From: Promicromonospora sp. MEB111
Lineage (GTDB): Bacteria > Actinomycetota > Actinomycetes > Actinomycetales > Cellulomonadaceae
Reading direction: 5' to 3'
NCBI RefSeq assembly: GCF_030209445.1
Contig: NZ_JARVSD010000007.1
Coordinates: forward strand, 62,001-126,000
Length of the DNA: 64,000 nucleotides
Positions 6,506-15,611 of this stretch are shown one piece after another (positions within the stretch are counted from its first letter, which is position 1; each line of letters opens with the position of its first letter). The notes beneath the pieces are model-generated. The model worked only from the letters and a program-made list of their open reading frames with translations. It made no database searches and had not been told where the DNA came from. Both the position numbers and the translations under genes were made by a program.

Positions 6506-8981
6506 GACTGGACTCCTTTGCTCTGCTCCCTGTGCTGTTCCCCGGGCGGCTGTGCCCGGGGCGCACCCGTGGGCCCGCCGGGCGCGATCCCGTCCGGCCT
6601 CCGGGGTACGTCCCAGACCTCCCCGGGCTTCAGCTCTCGTTCCTGACCGTCGACTGCGGCGGTGATCGAGGGCTGCTGCGACCCGGGTATGCCGAGACGA
6701 ACGCCGTCGTGGTCACACCGCACGGTGATGCCCCGGTGGTCCCGGTAGCGGAGCCGCAGCTCCAGGGCGTCGAGCTCGTCGGGCAGCCGGGGTTCCAGGC
6801 GGAGCACCCCGCCAGTGAGGTCGAGCCCCTGTAGCACCGCTGGACGAGGTCGACGGCGCCGGCCATCGCGCCGAGGTGGATCCCCTCCGCGGTGGTGCCG
6901 CCCTGGACGTCGGCGATGTCGCTGTCGAGCGCCTCGCGGAAGAACCGCCACGAGGCGCCCCGGTCCCGGCTGGCCAGCACCCAGGCGTGCACGACGGCGC
7001 TCAACGTCGACCCGTGGCTGGTGCGAGCGAGGTAGTGGTCCACGGTGCGGTCGAGCCGCACCCGGTCGAACTCGTAGCCGAGCGACGCCAGTGCCCCCAG
7101 CAGGCCGTCCTCCCCGAGGAGGAACACGAGCATCAGGACGTCCGCCTGCTTGGACGCCTGGTAGCGCTGGACCGAGTCGCCCTCCGCCTCGAGGATCCGG
7201 TCGAGGCGGCGAATGCTCCCGTAGCGCGACCGGTAGGCCGGCCAGTCGAGCTCCACGAGCCGGTCGTAGCCCTCGAACTGGCTGAGCACGCCCTCGCCCT
7301 GGAACACCACACGCATGCGTCGGCTGACGTGGTCGAACAGTTCCGTCTCGTGCTCCTCCAGCCCGAGTCGCCGGCGCAGGGCGCGGCCTTCCCGCTCGGA
7401 CAGGAGCGCCATCGCGTCCAGGGCGTACCGCAGAACCCTGGTCACCATGACGTTCGTGTACGTGTTGTTGTCGATCCCGGCGCGGTCGGCCTCCGGGTAC
7501 CGGTCGTGATACTCGTCGGGCCCGACCACACCGCGGATGTCGTACCGGTCCGTCGCGGCGTCGTAGGTCGCGAGACTGCACCAGAACCGGGCGATCTCCA
7601 CGAGCATCTCGATGCCGTACCCGTGCAGGAACTCCAGGTCGCCGGTCGCCTGGTAGTACTGCCACACGTTGTGCGCCACCGCGATGCCGACGTGCCGCTG
7701 GAGGTCCGTGTGGTCCTCCAGCCACCGGCCGGAGACCGGGTTGAGGTGCGTCCGCTGCGTCTCGTCGCGGCCGTCGCTGCCGCTCTGCCACGGGTACATC
7801 GCACCCCGGTAGCCGGCGTCGGACGCCGCCCGCCGGGCCTGTGGGAGCCGCCGCCAGCGGTACATCAGCAGCGACCGCGCCACACGGGGCAGGCGCAGCA
7901 GCAGGAACGGGAACACGAACAGCTCGTCCCAGAACACGTGCCCGCGGTAGGCCTCCCCGTGCAGGCCACGTGCGGGCATGCCCGCATCGAGGTGCTCCGT
8001 GTGCTCGGACAGGACCTGCAGGAGATGGAAGACGTACAGGTCCAGCGCCTGCTGCGGCTGCCCCGGGACGACCACGCGGCACGACCGCCACAGGTGCTCC
8101 CACGCGCGCACGTGGTCCGTCAGGAGCTCCTCGAAGGGCGGGACACGAGCGGCGTGCGCACGCGCGGCGTCCAGGGGTTCGGAGATCGCCCGGTCCAGCG
8201 AGGTGTACATCGCGACGCGCTTCTCGATCGTCACGGGTACGCCCTCGGCCAGGTCCAGCCGCATCCGGACCGCGGACTCCCCCGCGGAGCGCTCGAAGCG
8301 GGTCGTCACCGGTCCCGGCCGGCCGACGACCACCGTCACCGCCGCCTGCGCGACCCGGATCTGCGACGTGGCGGTGCGGACCTGCAGCCAGGCGATGCGC
8401 TCCTCGCTGTCCCACCCTTCCTCCACGGGGACGAGGTGCTGCCCGTCGAGGTCGCGGTACCGGGCCACGCCGGCGTTGGTCACCCGGCCGTCGAGGCTCG
8501 CGCGGACCTCCAGCCGGCCGGACCAGTTCTCCGCGACGAAGGTCGTCTCCAGTGCGGCCACGTGCGGGTCGTGCATCGACACGAGCCGCCGCTGGGTCAC
8601 GGCGACCCGCCGGCCCATCGGGTCGCGGAACCGGGTGCGCCGCGTCAGGACGCCCCGCCGCAGATCGAGATCCTGCTGGTGCTCCAGGACCTGGCCACCC
8701 GCAAGGGTGAGCCAGTCCTGTCCGGGCGTGCGGAACCTGAGCGGCAACCAGTTGGGAGCGTTGACCAGGTCCTCGTTCTCGACCGCGCGGCCGGCCACCG
8801 TGGAGGTCAGCCGGTCGTAGCAGCCGGCGAAGTAGGTTCCCGGGTAGTGCACGCCGTCCGCCGCCGACTCCGGCGCGGCACCGCGGGTCGCGACGTACCC
8901 GTTGCCCAGCGTGCACAAGGCCTCGCGCAGCCCTTCGGTGGCCGGGTCGAAGCCCTCATACGACAGGGTGGCGTGTTCCAC
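6502..8981 (-). CDS. Glycoside hydrolase family 65 phosphorylase, frameshifted near its 3' end
   Basis: The gene starts at GTG 8981 with GGGAGG five bases upstream. It encodes the GH65 N-terminal beta-sandwich (LCTLGNGYVATRG) and an alpha/alpha-barrel core (GEAYRGHVFWDELFVFPFLL, GVVGPDEYHDRY with the general-acid-type Glu, YQASKQADVLML). GH65 enzymes phosphorolyse maltose, trehalose, kojibiose or similar disaccharides to beta-glucose 1-phosphate. At about 6833, after DLVQRCY, the expected C-terminal sequence (LDLTGGVLRLEPRLPDEL) moves to another frame, consistent with one missing base; the first frame would continue to 6630. The gene is either disrupted or contains a sequencing error. It overlaps the upstream HAD gene by 26 bases. 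Confidence 0.85.
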
Positions 8982-9753
8982 GGTGCCTCCCGACAACGGC
9001 GACGTCGGCCAGGTCCGCGACCACGACGTGTGCGCCCAGCTCCCGCATCTCCCGGCGCAACCGGCCCTGACGGTCCACCCCAATCACCAGCCCGAACCCG
9101 CCGCGACGGCCGGCCTCGACGCCGACCAGGGCGTCCTCGATCAGCGCACACCGGGCGGGCGGTACCGCGAGCCGCCGCGCAGCCTCCAGGAAGAGCGCCG
9201 GGTCCGGCTTGCCCGCGAGCCCGAGCCGCTGGGCGTCGAGACCGTCCACGCGCACGTCGACCAGGCCGTCCACGCCGGCCGCGCGCAGGACCGGCCCGCA
9301 GCTGCGGCTCGCCGACACGGCCGCGATCCCGGCCTGCCGATGCCGCAGCTCGTGCAGGAACGCCACGGTGGTCGGGAAGGCCCGGACCCCGTGCGTCCGC
9401 ACCTCGTCGAGGAAGTACCCGGTCTTGCGCTCGAGCAGGGACTCGAGCGTGTCGGTTCCGGCAGTACCGGTACCGTCCCGACCGTGCTCGGGCAGCACGA
9501 TGCCCCGCGAACCGAGGAAGGCCCGGGCGCCGTCCGCTCGCGACCTGCCGTCCACGAGACGCAGGTAGTCCGTCTCCACGTCGAACGGCGCCGGGCGGGT
9601 ACCGCTCCGCGCACCGCGGTTGTCGAGCAGCTCGTCGAACGCACGCTTCCAGGCGGCCGCGTGGGTCCGGGCGGTGTCCGTGATCACACCGTCGGTGTCG
9701 AGGACGACGGCGTCGACCGTCGCGAGGTCCAGGTCCGTGCGCGGCGACGTCAC
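8956..9753 (-). CDS. HAD-family beta-phosphoglucomutase-like hydrolase
   Basis: The 265-residue protein has HAD motif I (VVLDTDGVITDTA; the first Asp is the nucleophile), a helical cap, motif II in AVSASRS, the motif III lysine in GKPDPALF and motif IV in CALIEDALVGVEAG. The GH65-HAD pair is the classical phosphorylase plus beta-phosphoglucomutase module, converting beta-glucose 1-phosphate to glucose 6-phosphate. Motif I has DTDGV where PGM often has DLDGV, which still fits. The downstream GH65 start lies inside this gene, indicating translational coupling. Confidence 0.88.
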   Translation of the reverse strand: MTSPRTDLDLATVDAVVLDTDGVITDTARTHAAAWKRAFDELLDNRGARSGTRPAPFDVETDYLRLVDGRSRADGARAFLGSRGIVLPEHGRDGTGTAGTDTLESLLERKTGYFLDEVRTHGVRAFPTTVAFLHELRHRQAGIAAVSASRSCGPVLRAAGVDGLVDVRVDGLDAQRLGLAGKPDPALFLEAARRLAVPPARCALIEDALVGVEAGRRGGFGLVIGVDRQGRLRREMRELGAHVVVADLADVAVVGRHRGTRHPVV

Positions 9754-10087
9754 GTCGTCTCCTTCGGCAGTCGAGCGGTGTCCGGCGGTCGGTGTCCAGA
9801 GCCACCCGTGCCACCACCGAGGATCACTGTTCGCTCGGCCATGTCCTCAGTCTCCCGGCGGCGGTCCGGGCCTCGTAGGGGCGTTGGTCCTGGCGGGGCA
9901 GGGCCGAGGTCGCCGGTCGACGCGAGGTCCAGGGACCAAGGCCCGGAGGAGATGGGGACCTCCTGCCCTACCGCTCCCCGCGACCGGGCGCTGGACTGGA
10001 GCCAGGGGTGACCCGCGGGTCGACGGCGGCGCCCCGTGGCCTCCGGGCGCCGAGCGCCCGGCCGGCGGTGCGAGAGGGGCGAGGACG
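9754..10087. other. Divergent promoter region between the HAD/GH65 operon and acg-like gene 1
   Basis: The 334 bases contain no credible gene. The half nearest the nitroreductase gene holds two GGGACC-type boxes, annotated separately; the remainder is GC-rich. GAGGACG precedes the nitroreductase ATG. Confidence 0.5.
9932..9968 (+). promoter_or_regulatory. Tandem GGGACC-type boxes upstream of acg-like gene 1
   Basis: GGGACCAAGGCCC (9932-9944) and GGGACCTCCTGCCC (9955-9968) lie 23 bases apart, start to start. A similar pair with 22-base spacing precedes the second acg paralogue (23017-23052). GGGAC..N..GCCC resembles the DosR/DevR consensus and acg is a classical DosR target, so they are proposed as DevR-type activator sites. 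Confidence 0.5.
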
Positions 10088-11035
10088 ATGAACCTGATCG
10101 ACTCCAGGGTGGGGAAGATCCTGCGCGCAGCAGGAAGCGCCCCCAGCGTCTACAACACCCAGCCGTGGCGGGTGTCCGTCACGGGTAGCACGGTGACGAT
10201 CCACGCGGATCCGGCGCGTCAGCTGCAGCACTCCGACCCGCACGGCAGGGAGATGTACCTCAGCTGCGGCGCGTACCTGTTCAACGCGCGGACGGCCGCT
10301 CGCCGCGAGTCGCTGGACGCCGTGGTCCAGCTGCTGCCGGACCCGGACGACGAGCTGCTCGTCGCCGTCCTCGAGCTCGAACCCGGCAGGGTTCCCAACA
10401 CCGACGAGCTCGAGCTGTCCGTGGCGATCGCGCGGCGCACGACGTCACGCATTCCGTTCGACGACCAGCCCCTGTTCTCGGACGTCCTGCACGCCATCGT
10501 GTCCGCCGCCCACGACGAGAGCGCGGATCTGCGCGTCATCCAGCCCTCCGAGCCCGCTCGCGAGGAGGTCATCGCCCTGGTCCGCCGGGCCGAGGCCCTC
10601 GCCGCCGAAGACCCCGCGGCGCGTGCCGAAGAGCTGGCCTGGACGGGGACGGACGCGGACCGCGCCGACGGGGTCCCCCAGGAGCTGCTCGGTCCCGCCA
10701 GCGCCGACGACCACGCAGCGGCCCGGCAGTTCCTGGCCAGCACGGGCGTCGCGGAGTTCGAACGCATGTCGACGATGGCCGTCCTGACGACGCCGGGCGA
10801 CACACCCCGGGACTGGATCCTGGCCGGCCAGGCACTGGAGCACGTGCTGCTCGTCGCCACGACCTTCTTCGTCCGCGCGTCGTTCGCGACCACCGTCCTC
10901 GAGAACCCCACCACGCGCCACGACCTGCGCCGGGTCCTGTCCCTGGACGCGGCGCCGCAGATGCTCATGCGGCTGGGGTACAGCTCGATGCCCAAGCACA
11001 CGCCCCGCCGGTCCGTCGACGAGCTCAGCGGCTAG
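10088..11035 (+). CDS. Acg-family nitroreductase-fold oxidoreductase, paralogue 1
   Basis: The 315-residue protein has the Acg-type N-terminus (ILRAAGSAPSVYNTQPWRV) where the flavin-binding region of this double nitroreductase-fold family begins. Conserved blocks are AVLTTPGDTPRDWILAGQAL and FATTVLENPTTRHDLRRVL. The family is named after mycobacterial Acg, induced by hypoxia and nitric oxide; its activity is unclear and a role in sequestering or using flavin has been proposed. A close paralogue is encoded at 23179-24126. The start was chosen at the GAGGACG-ATG. Confidence 0.88.
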   Translation: MNLIDSRVGKILRAAGSAPSVYNTQPWRVSVTGSTVTIHADPARQLQHSDPHGREMYLSCGAYLFNARTAARRESLDAVVQLLPDPDDELLVAVLELEPGRVPNTDELELSVAIARRTTSRIPFDDQPLFSDVLHAIVSAAHDESADLRVIQPSEPAREEVIALVRRAEALAAEDPAARAEELAWTGTDADRADGVPQELLGPASADDHAAARQFLASTGVAEFERMSTMAVLTTPGDTPRDWILAGQALEHVLLVATTFFVRASFATTVLENPTTRHDLRRVLSLDAAPQMLMRLGYSSMPKHTPRRSVDELSG

Positions 11036-11192
11036 GGTCGGCGGGGGCTGGGGTCGACGCGCTCTCCTTCAGGGTCGCCGCCAGGTCGATCTCGGTCAGC
11101 ACGCCGAAGCCCTGCTCGGCGAGCGCCGCACGCACGGCCGCGACGGTGTCGTCGGAAGGGCGGTGGACGGTGGTGGTGATCTCGTAGCTCAT
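11025..11192 (-). pseudogene. Truncated DUF302 protein
   Basis: The frame of 55 codons begins like DUF302 proteins (SYEITTTVHRPSDDTVAAVR, then EQGFGVLTEIDLAATLKE), but the family normally continues for about 70 more residues. Here the sequence turns into a Ser/Pro/Ala tail and stops inside the 3' end of the convergent acg-like gene. The ATG overlaps the stop of the CoA-disulfide reductase gene (ATGA). It may be a remnant or a functional short form. Confidence 0.55.
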
Positions 11193-12985
11193 CGCGCGCT
11201 CCCGATCATGGTGCCGGTGTCCGGTCGTGCCGGACCGCTCTCGCGGCTGGCCTGTGCTGCGGTCTGTGTGGTGGACCGGGTGGCGTCCCGCCACGTGAGG
11301 TACCCGCCGTCGAGGTTGCGTACGTCGTAGCCGAGCTGGCTGAGGAGCCGGGCGGCGGTGTGCCCACGCTGCCCCACCTGGCAGTGCACGACGACCGGCG
11401 CCTCGGCCCTGATCTCATTGCGAGCTCGGGCACGGAGCTCGTCCAGCGGAACGTTCAGCGCCCGGGACCTGGCGTCGCCGGCGACGATCTCCACGGTACC
11501 GCGGGCGTGCTCGGCGGGGGTGCGGACGTCGACGAGGGTGGCGCCGTCGCGCACGAGACCGTCCAGCTCGTGCCACTGCACGCTGCGCGTCCGGCCGGTG
11601 CGGAGGTTGTCCGCGACGTAACCGAGCATGTTGACCGGGTCCTTGGCCGATCCGTACGCGGGTGCGTAGGCGAGCTCGAGGTCTGCGAGGTCCGAGGCGG
11701 TCAGGCCCGCGGTGATGGCGGTGGCGAGCACGTCGATGCGCTTGTCGGCACCGTCCTGGCCGACGGCCTGGGCGCCGAGGATCAGGTCGGTTTCCGGATC
11801 GACGAGGAGCTTGAGCGCCAGCGGGGTGGCTCCCGGGTAGTAGCCGGCATGCTGGCTCGGGTGGGTGTGGATGACGCGGTACGGCCGTCCCTCGGCCCGC
11901 AGCCTCTTCTCGTTGCGCCCCACTGCCGCGGCGGTCAGTCCGAACACGCCGACCACGGCGGTGCCGATCGAGGGCCGCATCCCGCTCCGGCCGAGGATGA
12001 CGTCCGCGACATGGCGCCCGTGCCGGTTGGCGAGGTTCGCGAGCGGGATGAGCGCGTACGGCTCCGCTTCGCCGGGCGCGGCCTGGGCGTCACGCTTGAC
12101 GGCGGCGTCGCCGACGGCGAACACGTCCGGCACCGACGTGCGAAGGTCCTCGTCGACCAGGACGCCGCCGCGCGGTCCCAGAGCGGCACCGGCCAGCACG
12201 GCGAGCCCCGTGTCGGGCCGGACGCCGACGGCGGCCACGACGACGTCGGCGGGGACCTCGCCGAACTCGGTACCCGTGGCGTCGGCCAGTCTCGCCGTGG
12301 TGGGCGTCAGGGCCGACACCTGCGTCGCCGTACGGACGTCGACGCCGTGGGACTCGAGCTCGTCCCGGACACGAACGGCCAGCTCCGGGTCCAGCGGCGG
12401 GAGCACCTGGTCGGCAAGCTCCACGAGGGTGACGGCGAGGCCTCGGCGGACCAGGTTCTCGACGACCTCCAGGCCGACGAAGCCACCGCCGATCACGACC
12501 GCGCTGCGCGCCCCGGTCCTGCCGGCGCCGTCGGCGGCACCATCGGCAGCGCCGGCGACGGCGGCCACGAGCCGGTCGGCGTCGGCCACGTCCCGCAGCA
12601 CGAGCGCGCGCTCGATGCCGGGAACCGGTGGCACGACCGGGCGGGCACCGGGGCTCAGCACGAGCCGGTCGTAGGTCTCGGCGTACTCGTCGCCCGTCCG
12701 GAGGTCACGCACCGTCAGCGTGTGCGCCTCCGCGTCGACGGCGGTCACCCGGTTGCGCACCCGCACGTCGAGGCGGAACCGCGACGCGAGGCTGTCCGGC
12801 GTCTGCAGGAGCAGCGCCTCGCGGTCCTCGATGACTCCGCCCGCGTAGTACGGCAGCCCGCAGTTCGCGTACGAGACGTGGTCGCCGGCCTCCAGCACGA
12901 CGATCTCGGCGTCCTCGGCCAGACGGCGGAGCCGGGTCGCCGCCGACATGCCTGCGGCGACTCCTCCGACGATGACGATCTTCAT
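11189..12985 (-). CDS. CoA-disulfide reductase with C-terminal rhodanese domain
   Basis: The 598-residue protein starts at ATG 12985 behind GAGGAGG. Residues 1-450 form an FAD/NAD(P)H pyridine-nucleotide disulfide oxidoreductase: the FAD motif VIVGGVAAGMSAA, the active-site cysteine in SYANCGLPYY, a second dinucleotide motif VVIGGGFVGLE and FAVGDAA. The C-terminal rhodanese domain (about 485-580) has the active cysteine in HCQVGQRG. Such fusions reduce CoA-disulfides or CoA-persulfides and handle sulfane sulfur. It is divergent from a CstR-like repressor gene across a shared ATACCCC operator, which points to polysulfide or persulfide detoxification. Confidence 0.93.
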   Translation of the reverse strand: MKIVIVGGVAAGMSAATRLRRLAEDAEIVVLEAGDHVSYANCGLPYYAGGVIEDREALLLQTPDSLASRFRLDVRVRNRVTAVDAEAHTLTVRDLRTGDEYAETYDRLVLSPGARPVVPPVPGIERALVLRDVADADRLVAAVAGAADGAADGAGRTGARSAVVIGGGFVGLEVVENLVRRGLAVTLVELADQVLPPLDPELAVRVRDELESHGVDVRTATQVSALTPTTARLADATGTEFGEVPADVVVAAVGVRPDTGLAVLAGAALGPRGGVLVDEDLRTSVPDVFAVGDAAVKRDAQAAPGEAEPYALIPLANLANRHGRHVADVILGRSGMRPSIGTAVVGVFGLTAAAVGRNEKRLRAEGRPYRVIHTHPSQHAGYYPGATPLALKLLVDPETDLILGAQAVGQDGADKRIDVLATAITAGLTASDLADLELAYAPAYGSAKDPVNMLGYVADNLRTGRTRSVQWHELDGLVRDGATLVDVRTPAEHARGTVEIVAGDARSRALNVPLDELRARARNEIRAEAPVVVHCQVGQRGHTAARLLSQLGYDVRNLDGGYLTWRDATRSTTQTAAQASRESGPARPDTGTMIGSAR

Positions 12986-13013
12986 GCGGTTCCTCCTCGG
13001 CTTTGCCCCCACC

Positions 13014-13029
13014 ATACCCCGGGGGGTAT
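13014..13029. promoter_or_regulatory. CsoR/CstR-type operator
   Basis: ATACCCC-GG-GGGGTAT is a perfect 7-bp inverted repeat with a 2-base centre. G/C-tract operators flanked by ATA/TAT are typical of CsoR/RcnR/CstR repressors. It lies 29 bases before the CoA-disulfide reductase start and 32 before the start of the small Cys protein that leads the repressor operon, so it can control both directions. Confidence 0.8.
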
Positions 13030-13060
13030 TCTGAGGAAAACCCGAGCGAAGGAGACCGGC

Positions 13061-13225
13061 ATGTGCCGAGCGGTGACCTGCACGACGTGCGGCAAGACGA
13101 CGTGGGCCGGCTGCGGCCAGCACGTCGACCAGGTGATGGCGGGCGTGCCGCGCCGCGACCAGTGCCAGGGGCACGCCGAGGAGCCCTCCAGCGGCTCGTT
13201 CCTGTCCCGCCGGTTCGGGCGCTGA
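13061..13225 (+). CDS. Small cysteine-rich putative zinc-ribbon protein
   Basis: The 54-residue protein contains CRAVTCTTCGKTTWAGCGQH and a later Cys-Gln-Gly-His. The closely spaced cysteines and histidines suggest a metal-binding knuckle. It has AAGGAGACC at ideal spacing and follows directly from the CstR-type operator, leading a two-gene operon with the repressor gene 14 bases downstream. No biochemical role can be given; co-regulation suggests sulfur or metal stress. Confidence 0.75.
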   Translation: MCRAVTCTTCGKTTWAGCGQHVDQVMAGVPRRDQCQGHAEEPSSGSFLSRRFGR

Positions 13226-13239
13226 ACGGAGGATCGGAC

Positions 13240-13500
13240 ATGGACCTCGACCCGGACGAGATGAAGAAGGTCGGCAACCGGCTCAAGCGCGCCCAGGGCC
13301 AGCTCGCCGCCGTCGTGCGCATGGTGGACGAGGGCGCGGACTGCGCGGACGTGGTGACGCAGCTCTCCGCCGTCTCCAAGGCGCTCGACCGGGCGGGCTT
13401 CGCCGTCATCGCCTCGGGCGTGAAGCAGTGCCTCGCCGACGAGGACAACGGCGAGGCCGACCTGCAGAAGCTGGAGAAGCTCTTCCTCTCCCTCGCCTGA
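13240..13500 (+). CDS. CsoR-family repressor, CstR-like (persulfide-sensing type)
   Basis: The 86-residue all-helical protein has the family core (NRLKRAQGQLAAVVRMVDEG). Cys35 and Cys64 sit at the two conserved cysteine positions, but the copper-ligand histidine expected four residues before the second Cys is Gly60. Copper sensors use Cys-His-Cys; CstR persulfide sensors keep only the two cysteines. With the divergent CoA-disulfide reductase/rhodanese and the operator between them, the best call is a sulfane-sulfur sensor. GGAGGATC gives a clear ribosome-binding site. Confidence 0.88.
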   Translation: MDLDPDEMKKVGNRLKRAQGQLAAVVRMVDEGADCADVVTQLSAVSKALDRAGFAVIASGVKQCLADEDNGEADLQKLEKLFLSLA

Positions 13501-13562
13501 GCGATCGGTTCCTCCCCGCCGTCCGCCGGGATCCGTCCCGCGAGCCGCACGGAGGACCCATC

Positions 13563-13697
13563 ATGCGCACCGTCGTCGTCACCGGATCTGCCTCGGGAAT
13601 CGGCGGCCACCCTGCGGCTCCCACCCACCTGTGCGGCCAGGTCGTCTTCATCGACGGCGGCTCCGACGCCGTCATCCGGGGCGACTCGACCTGGTGA
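13563..13697 (+). pseudogene. Internally deleted short-chain dehydrogenase
   Basis: The 44-codon frame behind GGAGGACCC begins with the SDR cofactor motif (VVVTGSASGIG) and ends with the usual SDR C-terminal block (GQVVFIDGGSDAVIRGDSTW). The central ~180 residues, including the Ser-Tyr-Lys catalytic set, are absent. Fusion of both ends in one frame indicates a clean internal deletion. Its end overlaps the convergent P-type ATPase gene. Confidence 0.7.
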
Positions 13698-15570
13698 GCG
13701 GCGGGCTCCCGACGGCAGCACGCTCCTCGAGCCCGGTGGGAGGGCCGCCGAGGGCACGCAGGGCGTACAGGATCGTCGCCAGGTCGACGAGCTCCTGCAC
13801 CAGGGCACCCGTGACGGCCGGGATGGCACCTGTCATCGCCACCACCATGAGGGCGATGCTGAGCCCTATGCCGAGCCAGATCGCGGTCAGCGCCGTGCGC
13901 AGGGTGTGCCGGCCGATCGAGACGGCGTCGACGAGCCTGTCGAGCGAGTCGACGAGCAGCACGACGTCGGCGGCGTCCCCCGCGGCGGTCGCGCCCTTGG
14001 CGCCCATCGCCACCCCGACGTCGGAGGCAGCCAGCACCGGCGCGTCGTTCACGCCGTCGCCGACCATCATGACCGGGCGCGGGCGCAGCCCGGCAGCGAT
14101 CCGCACCTTCTCGCCGGGCAGCAGCTCGGCACGCACGTCCTCGATGCCGACCTGCCGTGCGATCGACTCGGCCGTTCGCCGGGCGTCCCCGGTCAGCATC
14201 GTGACGTGCGCGACGCCATTGGCCCGGAGCCACGACACGACGGCGGACGACTCGGGCCGAGGATCGTCGGCGAGGACGACGACGCCGGCGAACCGCCCGT
14301 CGACCGCGACGTACGCCGCCGCCTGGCCGGGGGCGAGCTCCGCGCTGACCGTGTCTGGCGCGACGGCTCCGACGTACGCCGGCTTGCCCACGACGACCCG
14401 GCGGCCGCCGATGGTCGCCGTGACGCCGTTGGTGGCCACCTCCTCGGCCTCGTCGGCAGCGAGCAGGTCGAGGCCGTGGTCAGCTGCGGCACGACGGACG
14501 CTGTCGGCGAACACGTGCGACGAGTACTGCTCGGCGGAGGCGGCGAGCAGCAGCTCGTCGGCACCGAACCCCTCCGCGGGGCGGACCGCCACGAGATCCG
14601 GCCTGCCCTGCGTGAGCGTCCCCGTCTTGTCGAACGCGGCGGACCGCAGGCGCGCGAGCTGTTCGATGACCGCGCCGCCCTTCATGATCACCCCGAGCTT
14701 GGCGGCGCGGGAGAGGCCGCTGAGAAAGGCCACGGGCGCCGCGATGAGCAGCGGGCACGGGGTGGCCAGCACCAGCACCTCGGCAAAGCGCGTCGGATCT
14801 CCCGATATCGCCCAGGCCGTGCCCGCCAGCACCAGCGAGACGGCCGTGAAGGGCACGGCGAACTGGTCGGCGAGCCGCACCACCGGGGGCCGCGACTCCT
14901 GCGCTGCCGCCACGAGCGCGACGATCTGCTGGTACTGGCTGTCCACGCTGCGACGCACGGCTCGCACCCGCACCGCCCGGGTCCCGTTCACGGCACCCGA
15001 CAGCACCTCGCCGCCGGCCTCCCGGGTGACCGGAAGGCTCTCACCGGTCAGCGACGACTCGTCGAACGACCCGCCGCCGAGCAGCACCCCGTCGACGGGC
15101 ACGATCTCGCCGGGCCGCACGAGGAGGACGTCCCCCACCGCGACCTCGTCCACCACGGTGTCCCGTACGCCGTCGGAGCCCGCCGCCTGCGGGTCCACGA
15201 TCACGTGCGCGGTGCGCGGTGACCGGTCCAGCAGCGCCGTCAGGTCGTGCCGGGCCCGCCGGGCGGCGAAGTCCTCGAGCGCCTCACCGCCCGCGAGCAT
15301 CAGCACGATGACCAGGGAGGCGACGTACTCGTCGACCGCGATGGTCGCGACCATCGCCACCACGGCGAGGATGTCCAGTCCGACGTGCCCGCGCAGCACG
15401 TCGCGCACCATCCCGACGAGCGTCCACACGACGAACCCGCCGACGTAGACCGTCGCGACCCAACGTCCTGCGGCCGGCTCGCCCCTGGCCTGGAGCGCGA
15501 GCACTGTCGCGAGCACGACGGCGGCCGCCGTGATCGCCGGGTACCGCGTCAACGCCCGCACCGGCCGCAT
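13672..15570 (-). CDS. Heavy-metal-translocating P-type ATPase
   Basis: The 632-residue P1B-type ATPase lacks an N-terminal metal-binding domain. Visible parts are paired N-terminal membrane helices, the actuator TGES (SSLTGESLPV), the membrane CPx site as TPCPLLIAAPVA, the phosphorylation motif DKTGTLTQG and the hinge GDGVNDAPVLAASD. The TPCPL form occurs in a subgroup of soft- or transition-metal exporters; the ion cannot be assigned. The ATG at 15570 was chosen; a GTG at 15606 would add 12 residues. A GGACC-type box lies 42 bases upstream. Confidence 0.9.
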   Translation of the reverse strand: MRPVRALTRYPAITAAAVVLATVLALQARGEPAAGRWVATVYVGGFVVWTLVGMVRDVLRGHVGLDILAVVAMVATIAVDEYVASLVIVLMLAGGEALEDFAARRARHDLTALLDRSPRTAHVIVDPQAAGSDGVRDTVVDEVAVGDVLLVRPGEIVPVDGVLLGGGSFDESSLTGESLPVTREAGGEVLSGAVNGTRAVRVRAVRRSVDSQYQQIVALVAAAQESRPPVVRLADQFAVPFTAVSLVLAGTAWAISGDPTRFAEVLVLATPCPLLIAAPVAFLSGLSRAAKLGVIMKGGAVIEQLARLRSAAFDKTGTLTQGRPDLVAVRPAEGFGADELLLAASAEQYSSHVFADSVRRAAADHGLDLLAADEAEEVATNGVTATIGGRRVVVGKPAYVGAVAPDTVSAELAPGQAAAYVAVDGRFAGVVVLADDPRPESSAVVSWLRANGVAHVTMLTGDARRTAESIARQVGIEDVRAELLPGEKVRIAAGLRPRPVMMVGDGVNDAPVLAASDVGVAMGAKGATAAGDAADVVLLVDSLDRLVDAVSIGRHTLRTALTAIWLGIGLSIALMVVAMTGAIPAVTGALVQELVDLATILYALRALGGPPTGLEERAAVGSPPLTRSSRPG

Positions 15571-15611
15571 GTGCCTCAGTCTCGCCCGCGACGGCGCAGT
15601 CGGCACGGGCG

